A stretch of 64,000 bases of DNA. It comes from Streptomyces orinoci (GTDB lineage Bacteria; Actinomycetota; Actinomycetes; Streptomycetales; Streptomycetaceae). A model generated the notes under the pieces. It worked only from the letters and a program-made list of their open reading frames with translations, had not been told where the DNA came from and searched no databases. Where the stretch lies: contig NZ_PHNC01000029.1 of assembly GCF_003121295.1 (NCBI RefSeq), positions 558,001 to 622,000 on the forward strand. The letters run 5' to 3'. Position numbers and translations under genes: made by a program. The number at the start of each line of letters is the position of its first letter. Position 1 is the first letter of the stretch. This document shows positions 18,480-26,050 of the stretch, one piece after another.

Positions 18480-18876
18480 GCACGGAATTCTACGGGGCGG
18501 CACTGACAGCCCTCGAACCGATTAGGCCCTCCGATCCGGCCCTCCCCTCCGCGCCCCCGGCGATCGGACCGGCGGCATGATCGCGACAGCGCGTCACCCC
18601 GCCACGGCCCCTCGTCCAGCCGGAACCGGGCGGCCTCACCTCCGGCCCGCTCACCCCCGACCTGACAATGACGGCCCGGGAACTGGCCATGGCTACGCCA
18701 AACCTCCGTCAAGAGACCGGCCCACATCGGCGACAAATAGGGCCTACCGCCCAGGATTTGGCCACTGTTCCAGAACCGTTGCGGCCCCGAGCTAAAGCCG
18801 GGATAAGCCATCGGGGAGTATGGCGCGACATACAGCGCCGCTCCCCACAGCGAACCAAAGAGAGACAGCACCCACC
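18480..18876. other. Divergent promoter region, no gene (397 bases)
   Basis: This lies between valS (minus) and the first proline-rich membrane protein gene (plus). Short frames here have no family character or ribosome sites. It must hold both promoters. The motif GCCATCGGGGAG at about 18807 recurs upstream of the third paralogue (about 24906-24935). Confidence 0.5.
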
Positions 18877-19845
18877 ATGAGCTTCAACCAGCCGGGCCCC
18901 TACGGCCAGCCGCCGCAGCCGCCCCAGGGCCCCACTCCCTACGGCCAGGGCGGCGCCCCCGGCCAGCCCGGCTATGGCTACCCGCCCGTCGGCGCCCCGC
19001 CGGTGGGCCAGCCGAACCCCTACGGCGCTCCGCCCCAGCAAGCCCCCTACGGCCAGCCGCCGGCCGCCCCCTACGGCGCCCCGCCCCAGCCGGGCCCCTA
19101 CGGCCAGCCGGGCATGCCCGGCGCCTACCCGCCCCCGCCGGTTCCGCCGCAGAACGGCGGCGGCAAGGGCAAGACGGTCGGCATCGTCATCGGCGCGGTG
19201 GTCCTGGTGGGCGCCATCGCGGGCGGCGCCTTCGTCTTCCTCAAGGGCGGGGGCGGCAGCGACGGGAAGGTGAAGCCTTACACCATCGTGCTGCCGGACA
19301 CGCTGCTGGACGGGAAGTACACCAAGGACGCCGGCAGCGACAAGTCGCGGTCCGTGGCGGGCGATTCCGACACTGTGAAGCACGGCATCAAGAACGGTAC
19401 AAGCGTTTTCGCCGGGTACACGAGCAGCGCCGACAAACTCAAGCTGAGCGTCGCGGGCGTCTACGGTGAGCTGTCCGACCCGAAGAAGACGGTCGATGAC
19501 ATGATCGCTGACATCGATAAGAAGCAGCAGTCCGCCACCGCCACCGGGGCGAAGATCGAAACCGTCACGCCGTGGACCGAGTTCCACCCCGGCGGATTCG
19601 ACGGCGCGGTGATGAAGTGCAGGCTGCAGAAGGTGACCATCACCGTCATGAGCACCTCCGCCGAAACCCAGAACAGCTCCTGCATCTGGGCCGACTCCAG
19701 CGCCTTGGCGATCGTCCAGCACCAAGCCTCCAAGAGCAACTCGCCGCTGGGCGCCTCCACCTCCTCCACCGCCGACGCCATGTCCGCCAAGGACCTCGCC
19801 GACGCGACCGCAAAAATCCGCACCGCCGTCCGCAAGGACAAGTAG
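18877..19845 (+). CDS. Proline-rich single-pass membrane protein, paralogue 1
   Basis: 322 residues. The first 95 are low-complexity PYGQPP-type repeats (Pro, Gly, Gln, Tyr), predicted cytosolic. One membrane segment (VGIVIGAVVLVGAIAGGAFVF) follows, then an extracytoplasmic domain of about 200 residues with two cysteines, in VMKCRLQK and SSCIWADSS, that probably form a disulphide. Two downstream genes share this layout and the motif DNAVMKC/PLCIW, so this is a tandem family. The function is unknown; the form suggests a surface-exposed sensor or envelope protein. This copy is the most divergent of the three. Confidence 0.75.
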   Translation: MSFNQPGPYGQPPQPPQGPTPYGQGGAPGQPGYGYPPVGAPPVGQPNPYGAPPQQAPYGQPPAAPYGAPPQPGPYGQPGMPGAYPPPPVPPQNGGGKGKTVGIVIGAVVLVGAIAGGAFVFLKGGGGSDGKVKPYTIVLPDTLLDGKYTKDAGSDKSRSVAGDSDTVKHGIKNGTSVFAGYTSSADKLKLSVAGVYGELSDPKKTVDDMIADIDKKQQSATATGAKIETVTPWTEFHPGGFDGAVMKCRLQKVTITVMSTSAETQNSSCIWADSSALAIVQHQASKSNSPLGASTSSTADAMSAKDLADATAKIRTAVRKDK

Positions 19846-19882
19846 CAACCACCCCAAAGCAATTGGCCCGGAGGGACGACAC

Positions 19883-20863
19883 ATGAGCCAGGACCAGCCC
19901 AACCCGTACAGCCAGCCGGGCCAGCCCAACCCCTACGCCCAGCCGGGCCAGCCGGGCCAGCAACCCAACCCTTACGGCCAGCCCCCACAGCCGGGCCAGC
20001 CCCCGCAGCCCAACCCCTACGGGCAGGGCGGCAACCCCGGCTACGGCTACCCCCAGGCGGGCCAGCCGCCCCAGCCCAACCCCTACGGGCAGCCGGGCCA
20101 GCCGCCTCAGCAGCCCGCCCCCTACGGGGCGTACCCCCAGCAGCCCCAGGGCGCACCGGGGATGTACCCGCCCCCGCCCATGCCTCCGCAGCCCGGCAGC
20201 AAGCGCACCGGCAGGACGATCGGCATAGCCATCGGCGCGCTGGTGGTCGTGGGCGCCATAGTCGGCGGCGTCCTCTACTTCACCGGAGGCGGCGGCTCCA
20301 ACTCCGTTGCGGACGACGGCAAGCGCTACAAGCTCACCACCCCCGACACGGTGGCCGGCGACTTCACCAAGGACGCCGCCCAAAGCGACGACTCCCCCTT
20401 CAGCTCCTCCGACAAGGCCGATTTCGAGAAGCTGGGCGTCAAGAACCCCCAACAAGTCAGCGCCACCTATAAGTCAGGCGCGGCTCTGACCATGAAGCAG
20501 CTGCATTTCGGCGGAATGTGGGGCGACATCAAGGACCCCCAGGCGGTGGTCGATGGCATGTTCAAGATGATGTCCGAGAAGTCGAAGGACGGAAAACTGA
20601 TCGGCTCCCCGCAGAAGATGTCACCCAGCGGCCTCGACAACGCGGTCATGAAGTGCCAGTACATCCAGGCGAACGACGACTCCGCCCCGGCCCCCATGAA
20701 GAACGCCAAGATGCCGCTGTGCATTTGGGGCGACCACAGCACCGTGGGCCTCACCTTGTATGTGGATGCCGCCACCATGCTCGCGGGCAAGGACACCCCC
20801 ATCGACCAGGCCGCCGACGCCTCCGCCAAGCTGCGCCACGACGCACGCGTCGAGGTCAAGTAG
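19883..20863 (+). CDS. Proline-rich single-pass membrane protein, paralogue 2
   Basis: 326 residues with the same plan as the preceding gene: about 105 residues of NPYGQPGQP repeats, a membrane segment (TIGIAIGALVVVGAIVGGVLYF) and an external domain. Shared blocks with paralogue 3 are RYKLTTPDTVAGDF, KADFEKLGVKNP, KQLHFGGMWGDIKDP, NAVMKCQY and PLCIWGDHSTVG, ending in RHDARVEVK. The ATG follows GGAGGGA at eight bases and starts 37 bases after paralogue 1, so the two are probably one operon. Confidence 0.78.
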   Translation: MSQDQPNPYSQPGQPNPYAQPGQPGQQPNPYGQPPQPGQPPQPNPYGQGGNPGYGYPQAGQPPQPNPYGQPGQPPQQPAPYGAYPQQPQGAPGMYPPPPMPPQPGSKRTGRTIGIAIGALVVVGAIVGGVLYFTGGGGSNSVADDGKRYKLTTPDTVAGDFTKDAAQSDDSPFSSSDKADFEKLGVKNPQQVSATYKSGAALTMKQLHFGGMWGDIKDPQAVVDGMFKMMSEKSKDGKLIGSPQKMSPSGLDNAVMKCQYIQANDDSAPAPMKNAKMPLCIWGDHSTVGLTLYVDAATMLAGKDTPIDQAADASAKLRHDARVEVK

Positions 20864-20981
20864 CGCGGGCCGGCCACGCAGTGGAAACCGGGCCACCGGA
20901 CCTGTTCGCCGACGGCCCGGCCGGTGTCCAGTCCACCAGCAACCCCCGTGCTGACGACCGCCAACCACTACCATCCGGACC

Positions 20982-21794
20982 ATGGTTGAGCAAGAGACGG
21001 CATTCCGATCGCTGGACGGGACCGCTCTGGCGGGCACGATGACTCTCCCCAACGGCCCCACCAACGGGTTGGCCGTACTGGTGCACGGCGCCGGTGTGAC
21101 GCGCGAGGAAGGCGGGTTCTTCTCCCGGCTCGCAACCGGCTTGGCGTCATCCGGCCTCAAAACTCTTCGGTTTGACCTGCGCGCTCATGGAGTCAGCGGC
21201 GGTCGGCCGGAAGAAGTGACGATCTCCGGAGTCGCCAACGACATCAGGGCCGCCTGTGATCACCTACGGAGCGCCAGCGAAATCGACGTCCCCGTACATG
21301 TCATCGCCGCCTCGTTCTCCGGAGGCGCGGCCGCACTGCACGCGGCGTTCCGACCACAAGACGTCAAACGGTTGGTTCTGCTCAATCCCCGACTCGATTA
21401 CCGCGAGCGGTACATCACCAGCCGTTTGCACTTCAATGGCGACTACATCTCCGCGAAGGGCGCCAAGGCGCTCGACGAACAGAACTTCACCGAGCGCAGC
21501 CCGTTCGAGCTGGGCCGGGCGCTGCTCAACGAGGTTTTCTACCTGGACCCCGAGGCTTACCTCGGCAGGGTCCGGGCCCCAGCGCTGCTGGTCCACGGAA
21601 CGAAGGACACCTTTGTCCCGGTCGAGTCCTCCCGGAAGTACGTGAACGCCTTCGGCGGCCCAGCCGAATTGATGGAACTCGAAGGCGCCCAGCACGGATT
21701 CGCGGTGCACGAGGACCCTCAGTACCTTCAACCCCAGTCGCGGGCCTGGCAGGCCGAGGTCATCAAGCGGGTGAGGGCGTTCCTCACGGACTAG
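20982..21794 (+). CDS. Alpha/beta hydrolase
   Basis: 270 residues. The oxyanion region is VLVHGAGVTREEGG, the nucleophile elbow is AASFSGGAA, the acid residue is in LVHGTKDTFVP and the histidine in LEGAQHGF, so the Ser-Asp-His triad is complete. There is no signal peptide. The substrate cannot be predicted; family members include esterases and acyl-peptide hydrolase-like enzymes. Its stop overlaps the stop of the convergent regulator gene by four bases. GC content looks slightly lower than in the flanking genes. Confidence 0.85.
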   Translation: MVEQETAFRSLDGTALAGTMTLPNGPTNGLAVLVHGAGVTREEGGFFSRLATGLASSGLKTLRFDLRAHGVSGGRPEEVTISGVANDIRAACDHLRSASEIDVPVHVIAASFSGGAAALHAAFRPQDVKRLVLLNPRLDYRERYITSRLHFNGDYISAKGAKALDEQNFTERSPFELGRALLNEVFYLDPEAYLGRVRAPALLVHGTKDTFVPVESSRKYVNAFGGPAELMELEGAQHGFAVHEDPQYLQPQSRAWQAEVIKRVRAFLTD

Positions 21795-23107
21795 CCGGGC
21801 AAAGCTGTAAAAGCTCGCCGCAGCTCCCTGACCGCCGGTCGCCTGGCCTGCGGCCGAAGTAGCGCAATTGTGCGGCGAAGCTCACCCAGGGCCTGCCCAA
21901 AGCCAGGTGCGGCGGCGAGCCGGAGAACCTTCATGCCGACGGCGGCGGCCTCATCGGGTGCTCCGGCGGCGGCCAGCGCACCAGCCAGATGGGCGGTAAA
22001 GAAAGCCCTGTCCCTGGGCGCGAAACCGCCCCCGGCGAGACATTGGCGCAGCAGGGTTACGGCCAGTTCAGGCCGCCCGATTTCCCGGTGGCAGATCGCG
22101 CTCTGCGCCGTCAGCCTGTCGGCGTTGTAAGCAGCGCACAATGGCCCGGTGCAAGTGGCTGGTTGTGCGGGTGGGGCATCGGCAAGGGCGTCCTCGGCTT
22201 GATCAAGAGTACGTGCCACCACATCCGGTGCAGCCCCGGTGAAAGCCATGGCTCGGGCCTGCTGCTGAAGCGCTTCGGCCTTGGCACGCGGTGGCAGGGT
22301 CCACGGTCCATGGACGGCGGCTTGTGCCAGATCACACATACGGGAGGCGTCATCGCGCTCAGTGGCCTGTGCCTTGCGCAGCAGGACATAGGCGTGCATT
22401 GCACCGTCTCCGCTGAGGGTTGCCCATTCGACAGCCCGATCGTGGAAGAAAGCGGTGGTCTGCGGCGGCGCACCGGCGTCACGGTGAAGCCAGGCAGTGA
22501 ATTCCGCGGCCCGAGCGCCGACCATGAGCAGTTCTCGACGCACTGCGGGGGCGGCGTCGCGGGCAAGGGTGTCGATGGCACCAAGGATGCCCAGGGCTGC
22601 GGGAAGCGCCTGGCGTGGTCCGGCCCGGCCGTCCGCCCTGGCAGCCTCGTCCAAAGCCGCGCGCAGATAGCTGACGACGTGTTGGTCCGAATAGCGACGG
22701 GCTCTGGTGAGTGCGGCTGCTAGGTGATCCGTGGCAGCCGCATCGAGCACTGGCGTGACACCGGCCAGAACTCCGCCGAGGAACCTTCGTCGGAGCACGG
22801 GGTTCTCCAGGTCGTCGCAAGCCGGATCGATCGCCTCGGGTTGGGTTGAGTGAGGCTGAGGCGGCAAGAAACCCAGCTGCTCCAGCGGAACGTCACCGAA
22901 CATCGAACGCAGGACCCGGCGGGCAACGCGGTTCGGCCAGCCCGGTGTTGAGGACTCCCACCTACGTACCTGCCGGACTGTGATCGTCGCCGACTCGCCC
23001 AGCCGTCGAGCGTGCTGAGCGTATGCCTCGGCGAGGTCGGCTTGCGTATGCCAACCCCGCCCCAGGCGAGCGGCGATGAACCTGGTGTTGCCCTGACTGC
23101 GGGACAT
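21791..23107 (-). CDS. HTH regulator with TPR-like C-terminal region
   Basis: A 438-residue protein. Residues 10-60 hold a helix-turn-helix (WHTQADLAEAYAQHARRLGE to ITVRQVRRWE). The rest is an all-helical, Ala/Leu/Arg-rich domain with TPR-like helices (CHREIGRPELAVTLLRQCL, FFTAHLAGALAAAGAPDEAA). Streptomyces carry many such XRE/TPR regulators; peptide or protein ligands are usual in this class. The ATG at 23107 follows AGGGG at five bases. It diverges from the small gene at 23294 and probably controls it. Confidence 0.75.
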   Translation of the reverse strand: MSRSQGNTRFIAARLGRGWHTQADLAEAYAQHARRLGESATITVRQVRRWESSTPGWPNRVARRVLRSMFGDVPLEQLGFLPPQPHSTQPEAIDPACDDLENPVLRRRFLGGVLAGVTPVLDAAATDHLAAALTRARRYSDQHVVSYLRAALDEAARADGRAGPRQALPAALGILGAIDTLARDAAPAVRRELLMVGARAAEFTAWLHRDAGAPPQTTAFFHDRAVEWATLSGDGAMHAYVLLRKAQATERDDASRMCDLAQAAVHGPWTLPPRAKAEALQQQARAMAFTGAAPDVVARTLDQAEDALADAPPAQPATCTGPLCAAYNADRLTAQSAICHREIGRPELAVTLLRQCLAGGGFAPRDRAFFTAHLAGALAAAGAPDEAAAVGMKVLRLAAAPGFGQALGELRRTIALLRPQARRPAVRELRRAFTALPG

Positions 23108-23293
23108 GAACACCCCTAGCGACCTGCCACTTACGGAACGTGGAGGACAGACGGTACCGTGCGCGGTCGCGATACGGCGATGTGTCCTCCGATATGACCT
23201 CGATACCGCTCCACAGACGCGATGGACTCAGCTCAGCGAAGCCCCGGCTCGACAGCCGGCTTCCCAGCAAACGTTCCGCGCCAGGAGTTCGCC

Positions 23294-23680
23294 ATGCGTC
23301 CCGACCACCGAAGCCAACCACTGCCACCCACCCCCCTGATGAACGGCGACAACACCCCCCTCGACCTGGTCACCATCCGCGCCACCATCCGCCGCGCCCT
23401 CCAGGAGCGCATCACACCCCCGCCCGCCCGCGAGGTCGATGAACTCATCCGCGCCCTCCGAGAACATCTGGAGCGCATGCTCGCCGAAGCCGCGTCCCGG
23501 GCCACCGAAGTACCGCCCGGCACCGTGGCCCGGGACCGCTGGGACGCGCTCATCGGGCACGTACGCTTCGACCTCGACTTCGGCGCGGGCGAGGAACGCC
23601 CCATCCGCTGCGCCGCCCGCGCCTATATGCAGATCCTCGCCCGCGACGCCCGCTTCCTGGCCGACTGCCTGGACGAGTGA
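23294..23680 (+). CDS. Small helical protein, DUF6415-like
   Basis: 128 residues, rich in Ala, Arg and Glu, and predicted mostly helical (REVDELIRALREHLERMLAE, then ARAYMQILARDARFLADCL). It resembles the DUF6415 proteins that often sit beside XRE/TPR regulators in Streptomyces; I rate that match as moderate. The ATG at 23294 follows AGGAG at six bases. The divergent promoter region of 186 bases is shared with the regulator. Function unknown. Confidence 0.65.
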   Translation: MRPDHRSQPLPPTPLMNGDNTPLDLVTIRATIRRALQERITPPPAREVDELIRALREHLERMLAEAASRATEVPPGTVARDRWDALIGHVRFDLDFGAGEERPIRCAARAYMQILARDARFLADCLDE

Positions 23681-23706
23681 GCTCCGGGCAGCCGGCCGCA
23701 GCGGCG

Positions 23707-24117
23707 TCAGGGACGGACGTAAGTCCGCGTCAGCATCTCCATGTTGTGCCCATCCGGGTCACAGAAGTACGCACCCCGGCCCCCGAAGAGATCATTGGTA
23801 CGCCCGGGCTCCGTGTGCCGGGGATCCGCGAAATACGCAACCCCGTGCTCCTCCAGCCACGCGATCCCCGCATCGAACCGCTCCTCCGGCACCAGAAACG
23901 CATAGTGCTGCGACTGGATGGGCTCATCGCGCTTCTCGTAGTAGTCCAGGGTCACACCATTGCCCAACTCAACGGGCAGGAACGGCCCGAACCGGCTGCC
24001 GACCGTCAGCCCCAGCACTCCGGCGATGAACTCCGCCGAGGCCTGCTGGTCGCTGGCATAGATGGCGATGTGGTCCAGCTGAACGACCGTGCTGGACGTC
24101 GTCTCGTACTGCTGCAT
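23707..24117 (-). CDS. VOC (glyoxalase/dioxygenase) superfamily protein
   Basis: 136 residues with two beta-alpha-beta-beta-beta modules. The first opens with QLDHIAIYASDQQASAEF, the second ends with GRGAYFCDPDGHNMEMLTR. The metal ligands His (LDHIA), His (SQHYAF) and Glu (NMEML) are in the usual places, so it may bind a divalent metal. The substrate is unknown; glyoxalase, dioxygenase or antibiotic-binding roles all occur in this fold. The ATG at 24117 lies after AGGAGA. Confidence 0.82.
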   Translation of the reverse strand: MQQYETTSSTVVQLDHIAIYASDQQASAEFIAGVLGLTVGSRFGPFLPVELGNGVTLDYYEKRDEPIQSQHYAFLVPEERFDAGIAWLEEHGVAYFADPRHTEPGRTNDLFGGRGAYFCDPDGHNMEMLTRTYVRP

Positions 24118-24179
24118 CTGCGCTGATTCTCCTGGGTCTGTTGAAGTCAACTGATCACTGAGGAAAGACGCAGCAGAAC

Positions 24180-24220
24180 GGCGGGCTTCTCGCCCGCCCC
24201 GGCCTCAAAGCGAGGCCGGG
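24180..24220 (-). terminator. Two consecutive hairpins
   Basis: GGCGGGC/GCCCGCC (24180-24186, 24192-24198) and CCCGGCCTC/GAGGCCGGG (24198-24206, 24212-24220) lie just upstream of the VOC gene. They look like terminators of a minus-strand unit that no longer has an intact gene. Confidence 0.45.
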
Positions 24221-25008
24221 TACCCGACTCGTGAATGGCCCATGGCCGACCCGGCAGTCACGATCGCGATCCTACGGGCGCCCGGCGAGGACGAGCAACC
24301 AAAGAAGCCGCCAAAGGGGCAACCGAAGGAGCAACTACCCACCCAGCACCCGCACATCCGCGAATGCCGCGCCCGCCGGCTGCCCGCACACCTTCCCCGC
24401 CGTCTCCCCCGCGAAGCTGAACCCCCCGGCCGGCTACGGCCGTCCGCCGCGCACCGCACATGGGTGCGGACGACCCAGGTCGCCCCGGCGCAGCACATCA
24501 CCCCGCATCTCCCGCCCCGGCCGGGCCGGATCCGGTGCGGCGGTGGTGCCATGTGCGTAGAGGGAGGGACACGGGTGTACCAGGACGCGGCCGGTGAGCC
24601 GCCAGGGGCAGCGGCCTGACGCCGCGTACCGGCGCGGTGAGCCGGATCTCGGCCAAGTCGTGGGCAGCGGCGGGCAGTTCCACCCGTGAGGGGTCCACCG
24701 GCGAGGGCAGCAGCTTGTAGCGGCGGTCCGGCCGCCCCCAGCACACAGGCCATGGCGGCCCCCAGCACCCACACCTCATCCTCCGGGCTACCCGGGGCCA
24801 AGGACGTTCCGTGTCGGGAAACCTTTGCCGCCGAGGGCCAACCGGCAAAGGTTTCCCGCCAAGGTTGATGACGCAACAAAGCCCCCGCCCCGCCCCGGAG
24901 AAGCCATCGGGGAGCCATCGGGGAGCCATCGGAGAGGATGGTCCGATGCGCGGCGCGCTGCATTCGCTTGAGCGCGAACTCCACACACCCAAGGGGGACT
25001 CCACACAC
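24221..25008. other. Degenerate region, no intact gene (about 790 bases)
   Basis: No full reading frame is convincing. On the minus strand, short coding-like stretches appear in different frames: DRRYKLLPSPVDPSRVEL and PAAAHDLAEIRLTAPV around 24620-24730, then FAGETAGKVCGQPAG ending in VRVLGG and a TAG stop near 24335. A stop and frame changes interrupt them, so this may be the remains of a minus-strand gene ending before the hairpins at 24180-24220. The right part holds a perfect inverted repeat and three GCCATCGGGGAG-like units at 24906-24935. Confidence 0.4.
24815..24858. repeat. Perfect 16-bp inverted repeat
   Basis: CGGGAAACCTTTGCCG at 24815-24830 pairs exactly with CGGCAAAGGTTTCCCG at 24843-24858 across a 12-base loop. 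It lies 150 bases upstream of paralogue 3. It could be a strong hairpin terminator, an operator, or the end of a small element. No T-tract follows it on either strand. Confidence 0.7.
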
Positions 25009-25971
25009 ATGGGCTTCAACCAGCCGGGCCCATACGGCCAGCAGCCACCGCAACCGCCCCAGCAGCCCAACCCCTATGCCCAGGGCGGCCCGCCTCCCCA
25101 GCCCCCGTACGGCCCGCCTCCCCAGCAGCCCAGCCCCTACGGGCCCTACGGGCAGCAGCCGGGGGTGCCCAACCCGTACTACCCGCCGATGCCCCCGCAG
25201 CAGCCCCAACAGAGCGGCTCACGCACCGGCAAGGCGGTGGCCGTGGGCATTGGCGCGGTGGTCCTGGTCGGGGCGCTGATCGGGGGTGCGGTCCTCGTAC
25301 TTGGCGGCAAGGACTCCGGGGCGTCCGGCAAGCACGGCGAGAACGGCAAGGGGGGCAAGCACGCCGCGGCCGAGGGCGGGCAGCCCACGCCCACGCCCAC
25401 CGTCACCTCGGACGGCAACTCCGGTACAGGCAAGCGCTACAAGCTCACCAATCCCGACACGCTGGCCGTGGAGTTCCACAAGCTCAACGACCGGGGGTCC
25501 AAGGACTTCGACTCCGGGGACAAGGCCGACTTCGAGACCATGGGCGTGCACAACCCGGACGGGACCAGCGCCGACTACCGGGCCGGCGTGGCCGGCAGCA
25601 GCGGCCAGAAGCAGCTCCACTTCATTGGCGTCTGGGGCGAGATCAAGGACCCGGGAAAGGTGGTGGACAATGTGCTCGGTTCGCTGCAGCGGCGGCTCGG
25701 CGACGGCAAGGGCCAACTGGTGGGCAGCTCCCAGAAGTTCACCCCGAGCGGGCTGGATGACGACGCCGTTGTGAAGTGCCAGTACTACAGGCTTCCGCTG
25801 GACAGCAAGGACTACAAGATCCCCCTCTGTGTGTGGGCCGACCACAGCACCACCGGCGTGACCATGCTCACCGAGAGCGCTTCCCTGCTCGCGGGCCAGG
25901 ACACTCCCCTGGACCATGGCGCCGACGTGGCCGCAAAGATCCGGCACGACGCCCGGGTCGAGATCCACTGA
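25009..25971 (+). CDS. Proline-rich single-pass membrane protein, paralogue 3
   Basis: 320 residues: about 65 residues of PYGQQPPQP/NPYAQGG repeats, a membrane segment (VAVGIGAVVLVGALIGGAVLVL), a Gly/Lys-rich and Pro/Thr linker, then the external domain. Shared blocks include RYKLTNPDTLAVEF, KADFETMGVHNPDG, KQLHFIGVWGEIKDPGKVV, VVKCQYYR and PLCVWADHSTTGVT. It ends RHDARVEIH, nearly as paralogue 2 does, and is closer to paralogue 2 than to 1. The ATG at 25009 is preceded by AAGGGGGA. Function unknown. Confidence 0.78.
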   Translation: MGFNQPGPYGQQPPQPPQQPNPYAQGGPPPQPPYGPPPQQPSPYGPYGQQPGVPNPYYPPMPPQQPQQSGSRTGKAVAVGIGAVVLVGALIGGAVLVLGGKDSGASGKHGENGKGGKHAAAEGGQPTPTPTVTSDGNSGTGKRYKLTNPDTLAVEFHKLNDRGSKDFDSGDKADFETMGVHNPDGTSADYRAGVAGSSGQKQLHFIGVWGEIKDPGKVVDNVLGSLQRRLGDGKGQLVGSSQKFTPSGLDDDAVVKCQYYRLPLDSKDYKIPLCVWADHSTTGVTMLTESASLLAGQDTPLDHGADVAAKIRHDARVEIH

Positions 25972-25979
25972 GCCAAGGT

Positions 25980-26038
25980 GCCGGGGAGTCCGGACCCTTC
26001 CCAGAGCTCCCCCGGGACCTTCCCAGGAGCTCCCCGGC
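25980..26038. terminator. Long-loop hairpin between convergent genes
   Basis: GCCGGGGAG (25980-25988) pairs with CTCCCCGGC (26030-26038) and encloses further GC-rich complementarity. It separates paralogue 3 from the nuclease-like gene on the other strand. Confidence 0.4.
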
Positions 26039-26050
26039 GCACCCGTCCCG

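Noticed and set aside
16125..18506. Long open frame on the plus strand opposite valS
   Set aside because: It mirrors valS exactly and has no ribosome site or family motifs.
18480..18876. T-box leader upstream of valS
   Set aside because: I could not find the conserved T-box sequence or a specifier hairpin.
24900..24940. Three GCCATCGG(G)GAG units as a CRISPR-like array
   Set aside because: Units are 10-12 bases with no spacers and only three copies; it is a short tandem duplication.
24205..25209. A 334-codon minus-strand frame as an intact gene
   Set aside because: Its residue use is biased to Gly, Arg, Cys and Trp, it overlaps paralogue 3, and coding-like pieces lie in other frames.
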